NCBI GenBank assembly: GCA_949358305.1
Contig: OX442315.1
Coordinates: 248,001 to 312,000, forward strand
Direction: 5' to 3'
DNA: 64,000 bases
Source: Strigamia acuminata
Taxonomy: Eukaryota; Arthropoda; Chilopoda; Geophilomorpha; Linotaeniidae
Shown: positions 33,035-43,028 of the stretch, one piece after another
Layout of the letters: every line of letters starts with the position of its first letter
How positions within the stretch are numbered: position 1 is the stretch's first letter
The notes under the pieces: model-generated
What the model saw: only the letters and a program-made list of their open reading frames with translations
Database searches by the model: none
Told to the model about the DNA's origin: nothing
Made by a program: the position numbers and the translations under genes

Positions 33035-36000
33035 GTTTTTTGCCAGATTAGTATTTAACTCCATCATCATTTTCATCATGGTTTGCATGATGTCTTTTTC
33101 TTTGACGGTTTTTTCGCATTTGTCTGAATAGTGCCCGTATTCTCCGCAGCTGTAACATTTGATGTTACTTTTATCCCCTGTGGGAGTGAATCCCGGTTTT
33201 TTCGGGACGAAGGGCGTCGGGAATCGTCTTTTTCCTCCCAATGCTCCTCTCGCTTTTGTTGCCTGCACGTGCGCTCTGAATTGTGCGATCGCTAGGGCTC
33301 GGTGCGCGTGGTGCAAATAGGGACCTTGATCGTCGCATCCCGTTGATAAGTTTTCGAGGTGCTCATTTAGGGCTTCCTCGTCGCTCGACGCTGGCTCCTC
33401 TTCTTTAGTCGTGGCGAGAGGTGTTGTCTCTTTGACTTTCTCCACCTGGGTGGAGTCCGTCGAGGTCACCTGCATCGCCGTCGCTGCCGGTGCTTTCTTT
33501 GGGGCAGCTATCGGGTTGGCTGGAAGAGTATTGCCTGTTTTAGGCGTCAGCATCCGTCCGAAGGATGCCTCGGTGAGACTCATTATGCCGCTCAAATATT
33601 CACTTGGCCTCATTAATTTCTCTGAGGTCTTGTGACGTTCGGCGCTCGTCTGCAACCGTTTCTCGTGTGCGTCAGTTTCTTCCGGGGGCAGAGTGGCGTA
33701 ATACCGCTGTTCTATTTCTAACGTGTTTGTTAGAAGATAGTTACTGACATCTTGGTAATCGCCAGTGCGGGGTGCACGCATGTCTAGCAGAATTCTTTGC
33801 GAGTGGGCCGATAATCCTCCGTAAAAGATCATCGTAAAACCAGCGGGGTTTATTTCATACGGCGCTCTTGCAAACAGTAGTTTCGCTCGGGCGTCATAGT
33901 CGGCTAATGTTTCTCCGGGGGCTTGTCGTAGACCACGTAATTTGTTGCTGATCTCGTCTGGAGTCTCGCCGTATCGGAGATCGAAACGGACGAGAAAATC
34001 GTCCCAGGTTGGGTTTTTTAGACCCTGATACCATTCTCGAGCTGATCCCGTGGTTAGTTCCACCAGACCGTGGGTTAGCATGTCGGCGACGGTGGCTTTT
34101 GTCGCTTTCTTGATACGCATCACTTCGTCCAGGAAGCGGTCTCCGGCCTTCCACGAACCGTCAAATCGCGTTTGAATATAGTGCTGCCAGCGGATGTTAC
34201 CCGTGGCTTCACCGCTTGGTTCGTTGCGTACGCCATATTTGCGCTTGACCCTTTCTCCTGCGCGGTTATGCTCGTCGCCTGGATGGCCTAGATCGATCCC
34301 TTCTCTTCTGAAAGAGTTCAGCAGGGCTCGGCCTAGCTCAGCCATCGTGTAATGGCGGCCAGATGAGTCCTGAAAGTTTCCTTCCTGCGAGAGAGGGTTG
34401 GAGCTCCGGGAAGAGCGGTTCGAGGCATTCGGCCGGTTCGACCGGTGCCCGTCGCTGCCCTCTCGACTCCTCCCTGTAGACGGTCGACTCGGATGGTCGT
34501 CGTCCGACGAATCGGAGGGCTCTGAGGGATCTCCTTGGGGGTGAAACCTCGGCCCTCTCGGTGGGGTCTCCCCGCCAGCCTTCTTCTGTTTCGAGCCTCC
34601 GGATGGCGGCGGCTCCTCTCCGTCGTTGTTCTCGTAAAAAGAATGCCATCTGTTTTCCTCGCTTTCGGGGCGTTCCCGGTTTTTATTCGCGTTTTTCTTT
34701 TCGAGTAACGCGTCGATGGCTGCTCCCGTTTCGGATCTTTTTGAGGGGTGACGGTCCTTTGTTTTTGGGACCGACTCGTCTCTCTTTTGAGATTTCCCCT
34801 TTTTCGCCGTCTTTGCCGGCTTTGTTGCATCTTCTCCTGTGTCGGCATCAGAGCCGCTGTGGGGTTCTGATTTCCGTTTCAGGTTTTCTTCCTTTTTCTT
34901 CCTGTCCGAAACGTCTTGTTCGTACTCTTTTTGGAACTTTTCTGTTTCTTTTTCCCAGTTTTCGGCTTCCCATCTTTTTTGCTCATCTATTATGGCTTGC
35001 TTCTTTGCTTTGTACTCTTCGGTCCATCTGTCTCGTTCCCATTCTTCTTTCTTTTTCAGAAACTGTTCTTTTTCTTTTCTGGCTTCCTCTTCTCTTAACC
35101 TCTCGCGATGCTGTTCTTCCCATTTCTGATGTTGTAAAATGGCTTCTTTTCGCAACATTTGTAGCTTTTCCGCTTTTCTTTGAGCTATGAGGGCTTGAAA
35201 TTGGTCCTCGTACTCTTGAGCTTCTCGATGTCGCCCTTCTACTGTGGCGTTCCATTCTTTTCGAATTTTAGCTTCTCGTTCTTCCCTCATTTTTTGGACC
35301 AGTTTCTCTGTTCTCTCGGTGGTCCTTTCTTCACGCTGTTCCCTTTCTTTCTCTTCTTTCCAGAGTTCTCGTCTTTCCGCGCTCAGCCTTCGTTGGCGAT
35401 TAATTGCCTCTTGTCTGGCTTCTTCGCGGGCTTTCTCTCTGGATTCGCGAAGGGCTTTGTTGGGGTTTGGTAAGAAACCTCCGGTGTCACTGGGCGTTAC
35501 CTGGGGCATGGGCATCTCCGCCGCTGGTCTTGCGACCGGCGTCGGGGCTTGTGCCGCACAGATAGCGTCAGTGAGTAGAGTAATCGATTCCCAGACTGAC
35601 GTTCCTACTGGAATGTCTATCATCGCTTTCAGTTGGGCAGCTTGCTGCGTCAACCGAATTAGGTGAGATACTTCGAAGGAAACAACTGCAGGACTCGCCG
35701 TAACTCGGGGGGTTATCGGGGTCCCGCTGTCGTTTTTCCGTGGGGTTTGCTCTACGGACGTCTGAGCCGTTGGTGGCGATGGGTTCGTGCCGACCGTGGC
35801 CGTTTTCTTTGGAGTTTCATTCGTCTCCTCGGCCATTAATATCGATACTCGTCCCGGTGATACGTCGTGAATTTCTTCTCGATTTTCTAGGGCTTCCGTA
35901 TCGGTATCTTCGAAGGTTTGCATATTCAAGGGAACCCGCTCTCGCTCTGGCCCGTCTAGGGCCGCGAGCGATGCAGCTTGCTCCTCTTTCTGCGCCTTCG

Positions 36001-36148
36001 CTTTCCTTTTGTTCGCTCGGGCTTTCGCCTTTGCGGACATTTCAGGGACTGGACCATCCGACCTTAGGTGGTAGTCGGAGGTCCTTTTTCCCTTCTCGGG
36101 CATTCTCTGCTCGGTTTCAGACGCGGATTGTTCATCTTTGTCTGACAT
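33008..36148 (-). CDS. gag: Retroelement 1 Gag polyprotein
   Basis: A 1,046-codon frame with an ATG start soon after the primer site. The N-terminal half is highly charged, with a Glu/Arg/Lys coiled-coil-like block at about residues 230-430, unusual in Gag. A retrotransposon capsid domain follows (FDGSWKAGDRFLDE, WDDFLVRFDLRYGETPDE, LRGLRQAPGETLADYDAR). Near the end is one CCHC zinc knuckle, CYSCGEYGHYSDKC, for RNA binding. The frame is intact. A slippery heptamer lies nine codons before the stop and would pass ribosomes into pol. Gag should form the cytoplasmic particle. Confidence 0.93.
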   Translation of the reverse strand: MSDKDEQSASETEQRMPEKGKRTSDYHLRSDGPVPEMSAKAKARANKRKAKAQKEEQAASLAALDGPERERVPLNMQTFEDTDTEALENREEIHDVSPGRVSILMAEETNETPKKTATVGTNPSPPTAQTSVEQTPRKNDSGTPITPRVTASPAVVSFEVSHLIRLTQQAAQLKAMIDIPVGTSVWESITLLTDAICAAQAPTPVARPAAEMPMPQVTPSDTGGFLPNPNKALRESREKAREEARQEAINRQRRLSAERRELWKEEKEREQREERTTERTEKLVQKMREEREAKIRKEWNATVEGRHREAQEYEDQFQALIAQRKAEKLQMLRKEAILQHQKWEEQHRERLREEEARKEKEQFLKKKEEWERDRWTEEYKAKKQAIIDEQKRWEAENWEKETEKFQKEYEQDVSDRKKKEENLKRKSEPHSGSDADTGEDATKPAKTAKKGKSQKRDESVPKTKDRHPSKRSETGAAIDALLEKKNANKNRERPESEENRWHSFYENNDGEEPPPSGGSKQKKAGGETPPRGPRFHPQGDPSEPSDSSDDDHPSRPSTGRSREGSDGHRSNRPNASNRSSRSSNPLSQEGNFQDSSGRHYTMAELGRALLNSFRREGIDLGHPGDEHNRAGERVKRKYGVRNEPSGEATGNIRWQHYIQTRFDGSWKAGDRFLDEVMRIKKATKATVADMLTHGLVELTTGSAREWYQGLKNPTWDDFLVRFDLRYGETPDEISNKLRGLRQAPGETLADYDARAKLLFARAPYEINPAGFTMIFYGGLSAHSQRILLDMRAPRTGDYQDVSNYLLTNTLEIEQRYYATLPPEETDAHEKRLQTSAERHKTSEKLMRPSEYLSGIMSLTEASFGRMLTPKTGNTLPANPIAAPKKAPAATAMQVTSTDSTQVEKVKETTPLATTKEEEPASSDEEALNEHLENLSTGCDDQGPYLHHAHRALAIAQFRAHVQATKARGALGGKRRFPTPFVPKKPGFTPTGDKSNIKCYSCGEYGHYSDKCEKTVKEKDIMQTMMKMMMELNTNLAKNSQAQASPK
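33035..33041 (-). promoter_or_regulatory. Programmed -1 frameshift site, A AAA AAC
   Basis: On the minus strand the gag codons read gcA AAA AAC. This is a canonical X XXY YYZ heptamer in the correct phase. Slipping back one base opens the pol frame, which runs without a stop across the gag terminator (33008-33010) into protease. Confidence 0.85.
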
Positions 36149-36222
36149 TTTCTTTCGGTAATTCTACGATTTGGGTTATCTTATTGAGAGATCACAAGTT
36201 CAGATTTGAGATTTATTTCTAA

Positions 36223-36240
36223 ATCCCGGACAGGCCCCCA
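36223..36240 (-). other. Primer binding site of retroelement 1, tRNA-Pro-like
   Basis: Two bases after the 5'LTR the minus strand reads TGGGGGCCTGTCCGGGAT. This equals the known tRNA-Pro primer site (TGGGGGCTCGTCCGGGAT) except for a CT/TC swap at positions 8-9. Starting with TGG, the complement of CCA, is the rule for such sites. Confidence 0.8.
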
Positions 36241-36242
36241 CG

Positions 36243-37063
36243 TGTCGCGTCCTACTTTGTATAGGTTTAAATAGCGCTAACGTGTAATACTTTACCTGTG
36301 ATCAATTATGCAAATACCCAAATGAATACCAAATGTATGTAAATAAACAGGTAATTTATTCACCAGGCCTTATGCCTTTAAAATACACTCAGTATACAAC
36401 TAAAGTCGACTTGGTCAGAGTCGAACAAAGGATTTCTCAAGATGGCGTTGTCGGTTCCGCGTGGTCGGCGGAACAAAGGCGGCGTCTCGAGTTGTCGTTA
36501 ATTCGTCACGGATTCGTCTTCACGGACGCGGTGGAATGCTCTTTCGAGTCTTCTATCCGTGCCTGTTGTCTAGGGTTTGGTTTAGCGTCGCAGAGGCCTC
36601 GTCTAGGAACTTTGGGGTTCCCTACAAAGCACTCGGACACTTACTTCGGCGAATAATCGACTGGGCGATTATTCTGGGTGATTTCACAAGGGCTATTTTT
36701 GTGCTTTCGCAGGAATAGCTCGCAAGTGACTTCGTGAGAGTTACAGTTTGCACTTTACTCAACGATCCTCGATCAATCCTAACTTGTAGTTGAAGTTGGC
36801 CTGACGGTGAGGTAGTTGCTGTGTTCTTGGTGTCGTTTGTGTAAGTTCTGACTTTAGGCGGGAAACACAGCCTTTTATGCAGTGGGGTGAAGGGCCGGCG
36901 ATCAACCAATGGGGGCTGACCACCAGCCGCTTCCTCCCCCTCGGGGCACACACCTGCCATGGGGAGGTGGAGCCAACTCGGGGGGGGAACGACTCTTCAA
37001 TCATAGTGACTCAGAGGACAAGTATCCGCCCTGGGGGGACACTTATCCAACTGGGTCACCACA
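36243..37063 (-). repeat. 5' LTR of retroelement 1
   Basis: 821 bp, nearly identical to the other LTR. I noted five transitions between them, three at CpG sites. It should hold the element's promoter. Confidence 0.95.
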
Positions 37064-37202
37064 CGGTGAATCTATCTTTCTTTTTGTGCGGTGTTTTGTT
37101 CTATTCTCAGAATGAACGTGTGTACGGTATTTGATTATTTTGTGCTTTTCCAATCGGTGGAGAATAATAGGAATTAGTGACAGAGGAGTTACTTTAGAAT
37201 AT

Positions 37203-37793
37203 TGTTACGTGGTTTCTAGGCCTAATTGGAACTCACGCAACGCTGTTTTATTTGGGGAATGAGTGAACATGGGAAGAGAAAGAATGAGACTGTTTATTTG
37301 TTTTAAATTCAAGTCTATTTTATTTGGCCGGACAAACTAAGTTTGTCCGATCCTTAATAAATCTGGTTACATTAATTGGAATGCAATTCGGAATCATCAA
37401 TTGGACAAATCATTATTTTACACTTATTAAGTTTGAACAACCTTTATAAACTGTTTTTATGAAACAACTGTGTGATAACTCAATTCGATGTAAACTGTTG
37501 ATTTATAGTCAGTCAGCGGCTCTCAGTATCGAGGCGACATCAGACTCTCTAGTAAAGGGCGGGTGTAGTTAATAGTTACCTGTTGAAGTCTGGAGAGAGA
37601 AGAGAGCTCTGTCTGAATACGGGCGGTTTTATAGCAAATCTGCTATAACCCCCATTCACGAATTAATCGGTCCAATCACATGGCGATGACGGTTTCCAAT
37701 CGTCAACGCCATCTGTGGCCGAAATTAAGCAACATTTACCGAATTATAACTCTAATTGCGCGATACGGATTGCTCGTCATTCGGGACGATCCG
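37203..37793 (-). repeat. 3' LTR of retroelement 2 (inner edge deleted)
   Basis: Starts TGTTACGTGG on the plus strand and matches the other LTR up to GGGACGATCCG, then passes directly into pol coding sequence. Confidence 0.9.
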
Positions 37794-38820
37794 CTCTCTG
37801 ATTCTCTTATTACTCCCATCTCGAGTAACTTCTTTGTTTCAGCATCCTCGATTTCTTTTTCCTTAACAGATCGTCGGTAAGGTTGTAGATGGATTGGAGG
37901 AGAATCTCCTGTATCAATTCGATGTTTGATGGCTTGAACTCTACCCAGGTCGCCGTCAGATGTTGCAAATCTATCGGAATTCTTCTCTAGCAGTTGTCGC
38001 ATCAGCTCTTGTTGTGATGGCGTCATATTCTCAGTTGCCATGGCCGTGCTAAAGTCAAATTGATTAGCTCTGTTTTCATCAAGCATGCCAGACTCAATTA
38101 CATCAAAGGCTTTTGCAATTGCTGAGTTTTTTCCTAAATAGATTGTCTTTTTAGTTGGATTCGCAACACGCAGAACTCCTTCACCTTGTCTGAATTTTGT
38201 CAATGTTTTGCAACAAATTACTCCAAAACGATCAATTACTCCACTAAGTGGTTCTATGAATAATTCATCATCTATTTTCTTTGCAATCTTTATTGGTACA
38301 ACACATTCATGTAAAGCTGGAATTGTTATTGGTTTTAAAACACGAGCTATGTAATTTAAATCAGTATGATTCTTAGACATTGGGAAAACTTCTTGTTGTT
38401 CATCTTTTGGGCCTACAAAGATCTTCTGTTGGTCATAGTCGAGTTTACACCTTGCAGATCTTAAGAAATTGTCTTCTAGCAGTAAATGGCGTCCAAATCC
38501 ATTAACGATTAATACGTCGATGGTGTGTTGTTGTTGTCCAACATCAATGGTTATCCTGGTTTTTCCTTCTGGAATTATCAATGAGCCATCCACAACTCTC
38601 AATTGAACACCTGGACAGGGCTGATATTTGAGCTGCAGAGTTCTCACCAAATCTTCACTAATGATGTTACGAAAACCTCCAGAATCCAAGACACCAGTGA
38701 TTTCCATACCATTTAATACTACTGGAATCTGCAAAAGTTCGTCCATAGCGTGCAACTCGATGATTTCTAATTTCCTCTTTTTGAATTTCTTTTTGTTTTT
38801 CCGTCTTTGTGGCCATTCTA
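37736..38820 (-). pseudogene. pol: Retroelement 2 protease and truncated reverse transcriptase
   Basis: The frame is reached by -1 shift from gag. A basic linker is followed by an aspartic protease with active-site VLDSGGFRNIIS. The start of the RT domain follows (HRIDTGDSPPIHLQPYRR, then LLEMGVIRESES). There the coding sequence is cut and the last 20 or so codons are read from the LTR. No YLDD motif remains, so the element depends on other copies. Confidence 0.85.
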
Positions 38821-40335
38821 GTTTCCCGGAGGATCGGGTAATTGTCCACGTGGGGCGCCTCGCTGACCTCGGCCTCGGTAATTTGGATTATAGTTATTAC
38901 CTTTGTAATTTGGATTTAATGGATGTCCCTGGCCTTGGTTGTTTGGGTTCCCCTGTGGTCTTTGTCCTTGTGGTGGATTCCATTGCTGTTGTGGATTTTG
39001 CTGTTGGAATCCTTGACCTGAATTATTCCACTGATTATTCCAATTACCTCTGTTTTGACCTCTGTTGTTATTCCATCCTCTTCCTTGGTTCCAGTTATTG
39101 TTATTCCACTATCCATGTTGTTGTTCAGGGCGTCCTCTAATGTTACCTCTATTGTAGAACTGCGCCTGGTTTGGATGTGGTGTGTACCATTGGTTTTGGA
39201 AGAAGACAGGAGTAACCTCTGCATATTGAACTTCCCCAAACTGCTGCTGTTGTCTTAGCACTTTGACCTCTGCTAACAACTCGTCTTTGGTTTTATTGAT
39301 GTCGCTCGGTTCAACTAACAAACTTGGTTTCACCTCGCCTGTTGTATCAACAGCTTTTTGCAGTAGGGTTAGTAAAACTTCTGCAGGGTCCTCACTGAAT
39401 GCATGAGCTTCCAGTAATCCAAGTTGAGATGTTAATTGATCCAATGTCTTTGGAAAATTGACTACCAATTTATCTCTAGCCACTTTTTTAAGTCCTTGAA
39501 ACACATGAAATATCTTTTGTTCCTCAGTGAATGCTGGTCTTGCATAAGAACATTCTTTCAATATCTTCTGCATATGTTCCAAAGCTGTTCCATCCTTGTG
39601 TTGCATTGCCTGTAATTTCGACAAAATTGTTGTTATTTGTCGTCTGAATTTCGCTTTCAACGCATCTTTCCATTGAGTCCAAGTTCTAGTCGGATGTAGT
39701 GGAAGTTGATCTAGATACCACGATGATGCGGAGGATTTCAGCACAATTGATAGATGTTTAATTCTCTCAGTGTCATCGGCTATTGTATCTTCGTAACCGA
39801 TTAACCATGTGTCAATATTTCCTGTCGCTGGATCAAAGTCAACTGGATTTCTTCTATTGACCACTAAATTTTGTAATACCGTCTGTATTGCTACTAATTC
39901 TGGTAAAGCACTTGCCATTTTATCTGGAAATTGTTCGCTTTTAATTGCCACTTCCGGTTGAATAAGCTCTTTCGAGTCCTCAATCTCTTGGGCTGCGTCC
40001 TCAAATGCGTCGTCCAAATTTATCTGTACACTTTCCAATAGATCGCCTAATTCCAATTGTTCTTCAGGCAGTAACCAATTATACACACCTGGATCTATTA
40101 ATCTTTTATTGCGCTGTTCGGGGGTTTCAGAATCTTCCCTTTTTTGTGTTTTTAGTTCACCTTTGGATTTTGATCTTGTCCTCCGATCAGTCACTTTATC
40201 GTCCAGTGGTTTAGTTGGTGAATCAAGTTCACCTGGGTCCTTTTTTGAAAACAGATAATCCGTTACTAATTGTGAGAATTTGTAACGCTTGGAGTCCGCA
40301 ATGGTTGAACAATTAAACTTGAAGACACAATCCTT
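38818..40335 (-). pseudogene. gag: Retroelement 2 Gag (one internal stop)
   Basis: The frame is open from 40335. No ATG was found near its head, so the start is unsure (a GTG at 40194, or the first ATG further in). The capsid-like part carries FDPATGNIDTWLIGYED, SSASSWYLDQLPLHP and WKDALKAKFRRQIT. A TAG at 39109-39111 interrupts it. The same frame then continues as an Asn/Gln/Gly-rich tail (repeated WNN and RGQ) in place of a zinc knuckle, down to TAG 38818-38820. Confidence 0.8.
38821..38827 (-). promoter_or_regulatory. Programmed -1 frameshift site, G GGA AAC
   Basis: The gag codons read ccG GGA AAC followed at once by the TAG stop. This is a canonical slippery heptamer, directly abutting the terminator, and the -1 frame continues into protease. 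Confidence 0.85.
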
Positions 40336-41285
40336 TTATTTGAAGCACTTGAATTCACTTATTCACTTTTAAATAACACTATAACCCTTTAGCACACAGA
40401 ACACTTTTCACTATCTGAAAAACAAATCAATAATTAAACAATTCAATGTTTACAAAAACATTTCAAAAACTCTAGAACAATTCAATTTTCACGGTCATTT
40501 TCTTTATATAATACTAAACATCAAAACAATCAAATTTTTCACGGTCATATAACAAAAAATTCACTAAATAATTTTATTTTTTACGGTCATAATTCAAAAT
40601 TATCAAAAACTATTATCAATAAATACTCAAGAAAAACTCCTCATTAATAACACTTTACAAAAATGTTCTGAAAAGAAAATAAATTCATTAGCAAATATAA
40701 ACACTGTATTCTTTATTAATATTCAAATTTATCAGGAACACTCTAATTAAATTCTTTATTAATATTTAATTTTATCAAAAACACCATAATCAAAACCTTC
40801 ATTCAACAATAAATACACTATATCACTTCAATTCAAATCACAATCAATCAACACTTCAATGCAAATTCATCCAATCAAATATTCAAGCAATTCTATTCTA
40901 TTTTATTTTATTTTATTTTTTAAACTTCACCAATTCTTAATTCAATTGACCTATTTATTTGCTAGCAATGACTCACTCTCACTCTCCTATCATTCTCAAA
41001 GGTGATTCACTCATATTTAAATTAGTTTGGGATTTCTCCAAATTTTATGTGATTTCTAAAACAATTTCTAAGCCAAATTTGCCAATTTCATTACTTTTAA
41101 TTCCAGTTTTCACTCATTTTAGTCCAAATTATGCAATCTTAAAGATTTTAACTCTAAAAATTTTAATTTTTATTCATTTTCAAATTTTTCCTATTTTTAA
41201 ATAAGCCTAATTTCACAATTTTCGGTAATTTTAACTCTAATTTTGGGGTTTTTATTCTAATTTATGTGTGGTGTGGGGAAAACTC

Positions 41286-41297
41286 GCATCTCCACCA
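41286..41297 (-). other. Primer binding site of retroelement 2, tRNA-Ala-like
   Basis: Two bases inside the 5'LTR the minus strand reads TGGTGGAGATGC, complementary to GCATCTCCACCA, the 3' end of arthropod tRNA-Ala. The match ends after 12 bases. Confidence 0.6.
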
Positions 41298-41299
41298 TT

Positions 41300-41901
41300 T
41301 GTTACGTGGTTTCTGGGCCTAATTGGAACTCACGCAACGCTGTTTTATTTGGGGAATGAGTGAACATGGGAAGAGAAAGAATGAGACTGTTTATTTGTTT
41401 TAAATTCAAGTCTATTTTATTTGGCCGGACAAACTAAGTTTGTCCGATCCTTAATAAATCTGGTTACATTAATTGGAATGCAATTCGGAATCATCAATTG
41501 GACAAATCATTATTTTACACTTATTAAGTTTGAACAACCTTTATAAACTGTTTTTATGAAACAACTGTGTGATAACTCAATTCGATGTAAACTGTTGATT
41601 TATAGTCAGTCAGCCGCTCTCAGTATCGAGGCGACATCAGACTCTCTAGTAAAGGGCGGGTGTAGTTAATAGTTACCTGTTGAAGTCTGGAGAGAGAAGA
41701 GAGCTCTGTCTGAATACGGGCGGTTTTATAGCAAATCTGCTATAACCCCCATTCACGAATTAATCGGTCCAATCACATGGCGATGACGGTTTCCAATCGT
41801 CAACGCCATCTGTGGCCGAAATTAAGCAACATTTACCAAATTATAACTCTAATTGCGCGATACGGATCGCTCGTCATTTGGGACGATCCGTACGCGTGAC
41901 A
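41300..41901 (-). repeat. 5' LTR of retroelement 2
   Basis: Complete, TG...CA ended on both strands (plus strand TGTTACG to GCGTGACA). Confidence 0.92.
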
Positions 41902-42198
41902 ATATGGCCCGCTTCGGAATGGGCCCAAAATTTGGTTACTTACCAAAAAAGGTACGCTGATACCAAAAATGACACTCAAAAGTGTCGGAAATTAAGCTGT
42001 TTGGTTATCTGGTTATCTGATTTTTTCTTTCAAGGGGGGGCTAGCGCCTCCCTTGACCCCCCTGCGGACCTCACCTTGTCTGTTTTTTTTATGCGAACCA
42101 GACAAGGATAATCAAGCAACAAGATAATCGAGCAACAATGGCGACCATAAAGCCCTTTGGCTGATGTAAACGAGAGCTATTACTCAGCATTTTCTTAA

Positions 42199-42684
42199 TA
42201 CCGTACCGCCCCGTTTAAACGCCCGGGCGTTTAATTTTTTTTTCAACCACGTTCCCTGGCGGCTATTTGAGGCCCGGCGGTAAAATGAACCTCGGCGCTT
42301 AACCAGAAAAAAATGTAAATTATTAATTGGAAATTTTTTTTTGGATTAAGAAAACTTTATTGAATTACATTTGTATTTTTACGTTTTACACGTCCCACTT
42401 AGCTAATAAATGGTCCGAAACATCAAAGGTACCTGGATTAGAAGTGCCAACAATGGCAGCAGCGTCAATTTTCGTGCATATTTCATCCAGCGAATACATT
42501 TATACGGAAACAGTACTGCACGTTATCTGGACGTTATGTGGATGTACCCGTTAACCCGGCGCCTATTTGAACCCCGGCGTTAATACGGGCCAGACGCCTA
42601 TAAACTTTCGGGGTGTTGTCTGCCAGGCGCTAAAACGGGGCGGGCGCTTGAATGAACCCGGGCGTGTTTCGGGGCGGTACGGTA
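42199..42684. mobile_element. Inner MITE with TACCGTACCGCCCCG ends
   Basis: Inverted ends TACCGTACCGCCCCG (42199) and CGGGGCGGTACGGTA (to 42684), with TA at each border. The 486-bp interior repeats GGCGCTT/AACGCCCGGGCG steps in both orientations. It is nested in the larger transposon at 37189-42794. Confidence 0.75.
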
Positions 42685-43028
42685 GATAACTTAATTTCCG
42701 ACACTTTTGATTGTCATTTTCGGACTCAGCATGGTTTATTTGGTAGTTAACCAAATTTTGGGCCTATTCTGAAGCGGGCCATATTCTAAAGTAAACCCGT
42801 GGCGGAGAATCGGACACCAGAATCCATGGATTCACAGTCCACTTTAGGGATTAGCGAGTCTGGACCTTGCAGAGGACTAGGTAGAAAAGTGTCATTTCGG
42901 TACTTTGACCAGGTAAGTATTTTTTGGTGGTTATTAATATTTTGATTGGTATTGATTCTATGGAATCAATACCTTAATAATGATTACTGTTATTATTCAA
43001 TAAATAAAGTATAGTTATTTCAACACTC

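Larger units (their letters stand above)
24199..37063 (-). mobile_element. Retroelement 1: Ty3/gypsy LTR retrotransposon with a third ORF
   Basis: A 12.9-kb element read from right to left: 5'LTR 37063-36243, primer site, gag, pol, third ORF, polypurine tract, 3'LTR 25019-24199. The LTRs are 821 bp with TG...CA ends. A 4-bp duplication CGGT flanks them (24195-24198 and 37064-37067). Comparing the LTRs by eye I found five differences, all transitions, so the insertion is young. Domain order PR-RT-RNaseH-IN marks Ty3/gypsy. Pol carries one frameshift and one internal stop, so this copy is probably not autonomous. Confidence 0.95.
37203..41901 (-). mobile_element. Retroelement 2: internally deleted Ty3/gypsy element
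   Basis: LTRs at 41300-41901 (5', complete, 602 bp) and 37203-37793 (3', lacking about 10 bp at its inner edge). The target duplication is ATAT (37199-37202 and 41902-41905). Gag and protease remain. Pol stops abruptly at the start of reverse transcriptase, where it joins the LTR, so one deletion removed RT, RNase H, integrase, the polypurine tract and the first bases of the LTR. LTR differences seen: five in about 590 bp. Confidence 0.92.
37189..42794. mobile_element. DNA transposon/MITE split by retroelement 2
   Basis: The outer right end is ATATTCTAAAGTAA (to 42794). The left end TTACTTTAGAATAT (37189-37202) is its complement but is cut off by retroelement 2 and resumes at 41906 with GGCCCGCTTCGGAA. 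The resumed part pairs over about 100 bp with 42686-42780. Removing the insertion leaves about 900 bp, non-coding. The interior holds a G-rich/C-rich run (GGGGGGGCTAGCGCCTCC) near 42035 and a second, smaller MITE. Confidence 0.8.
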
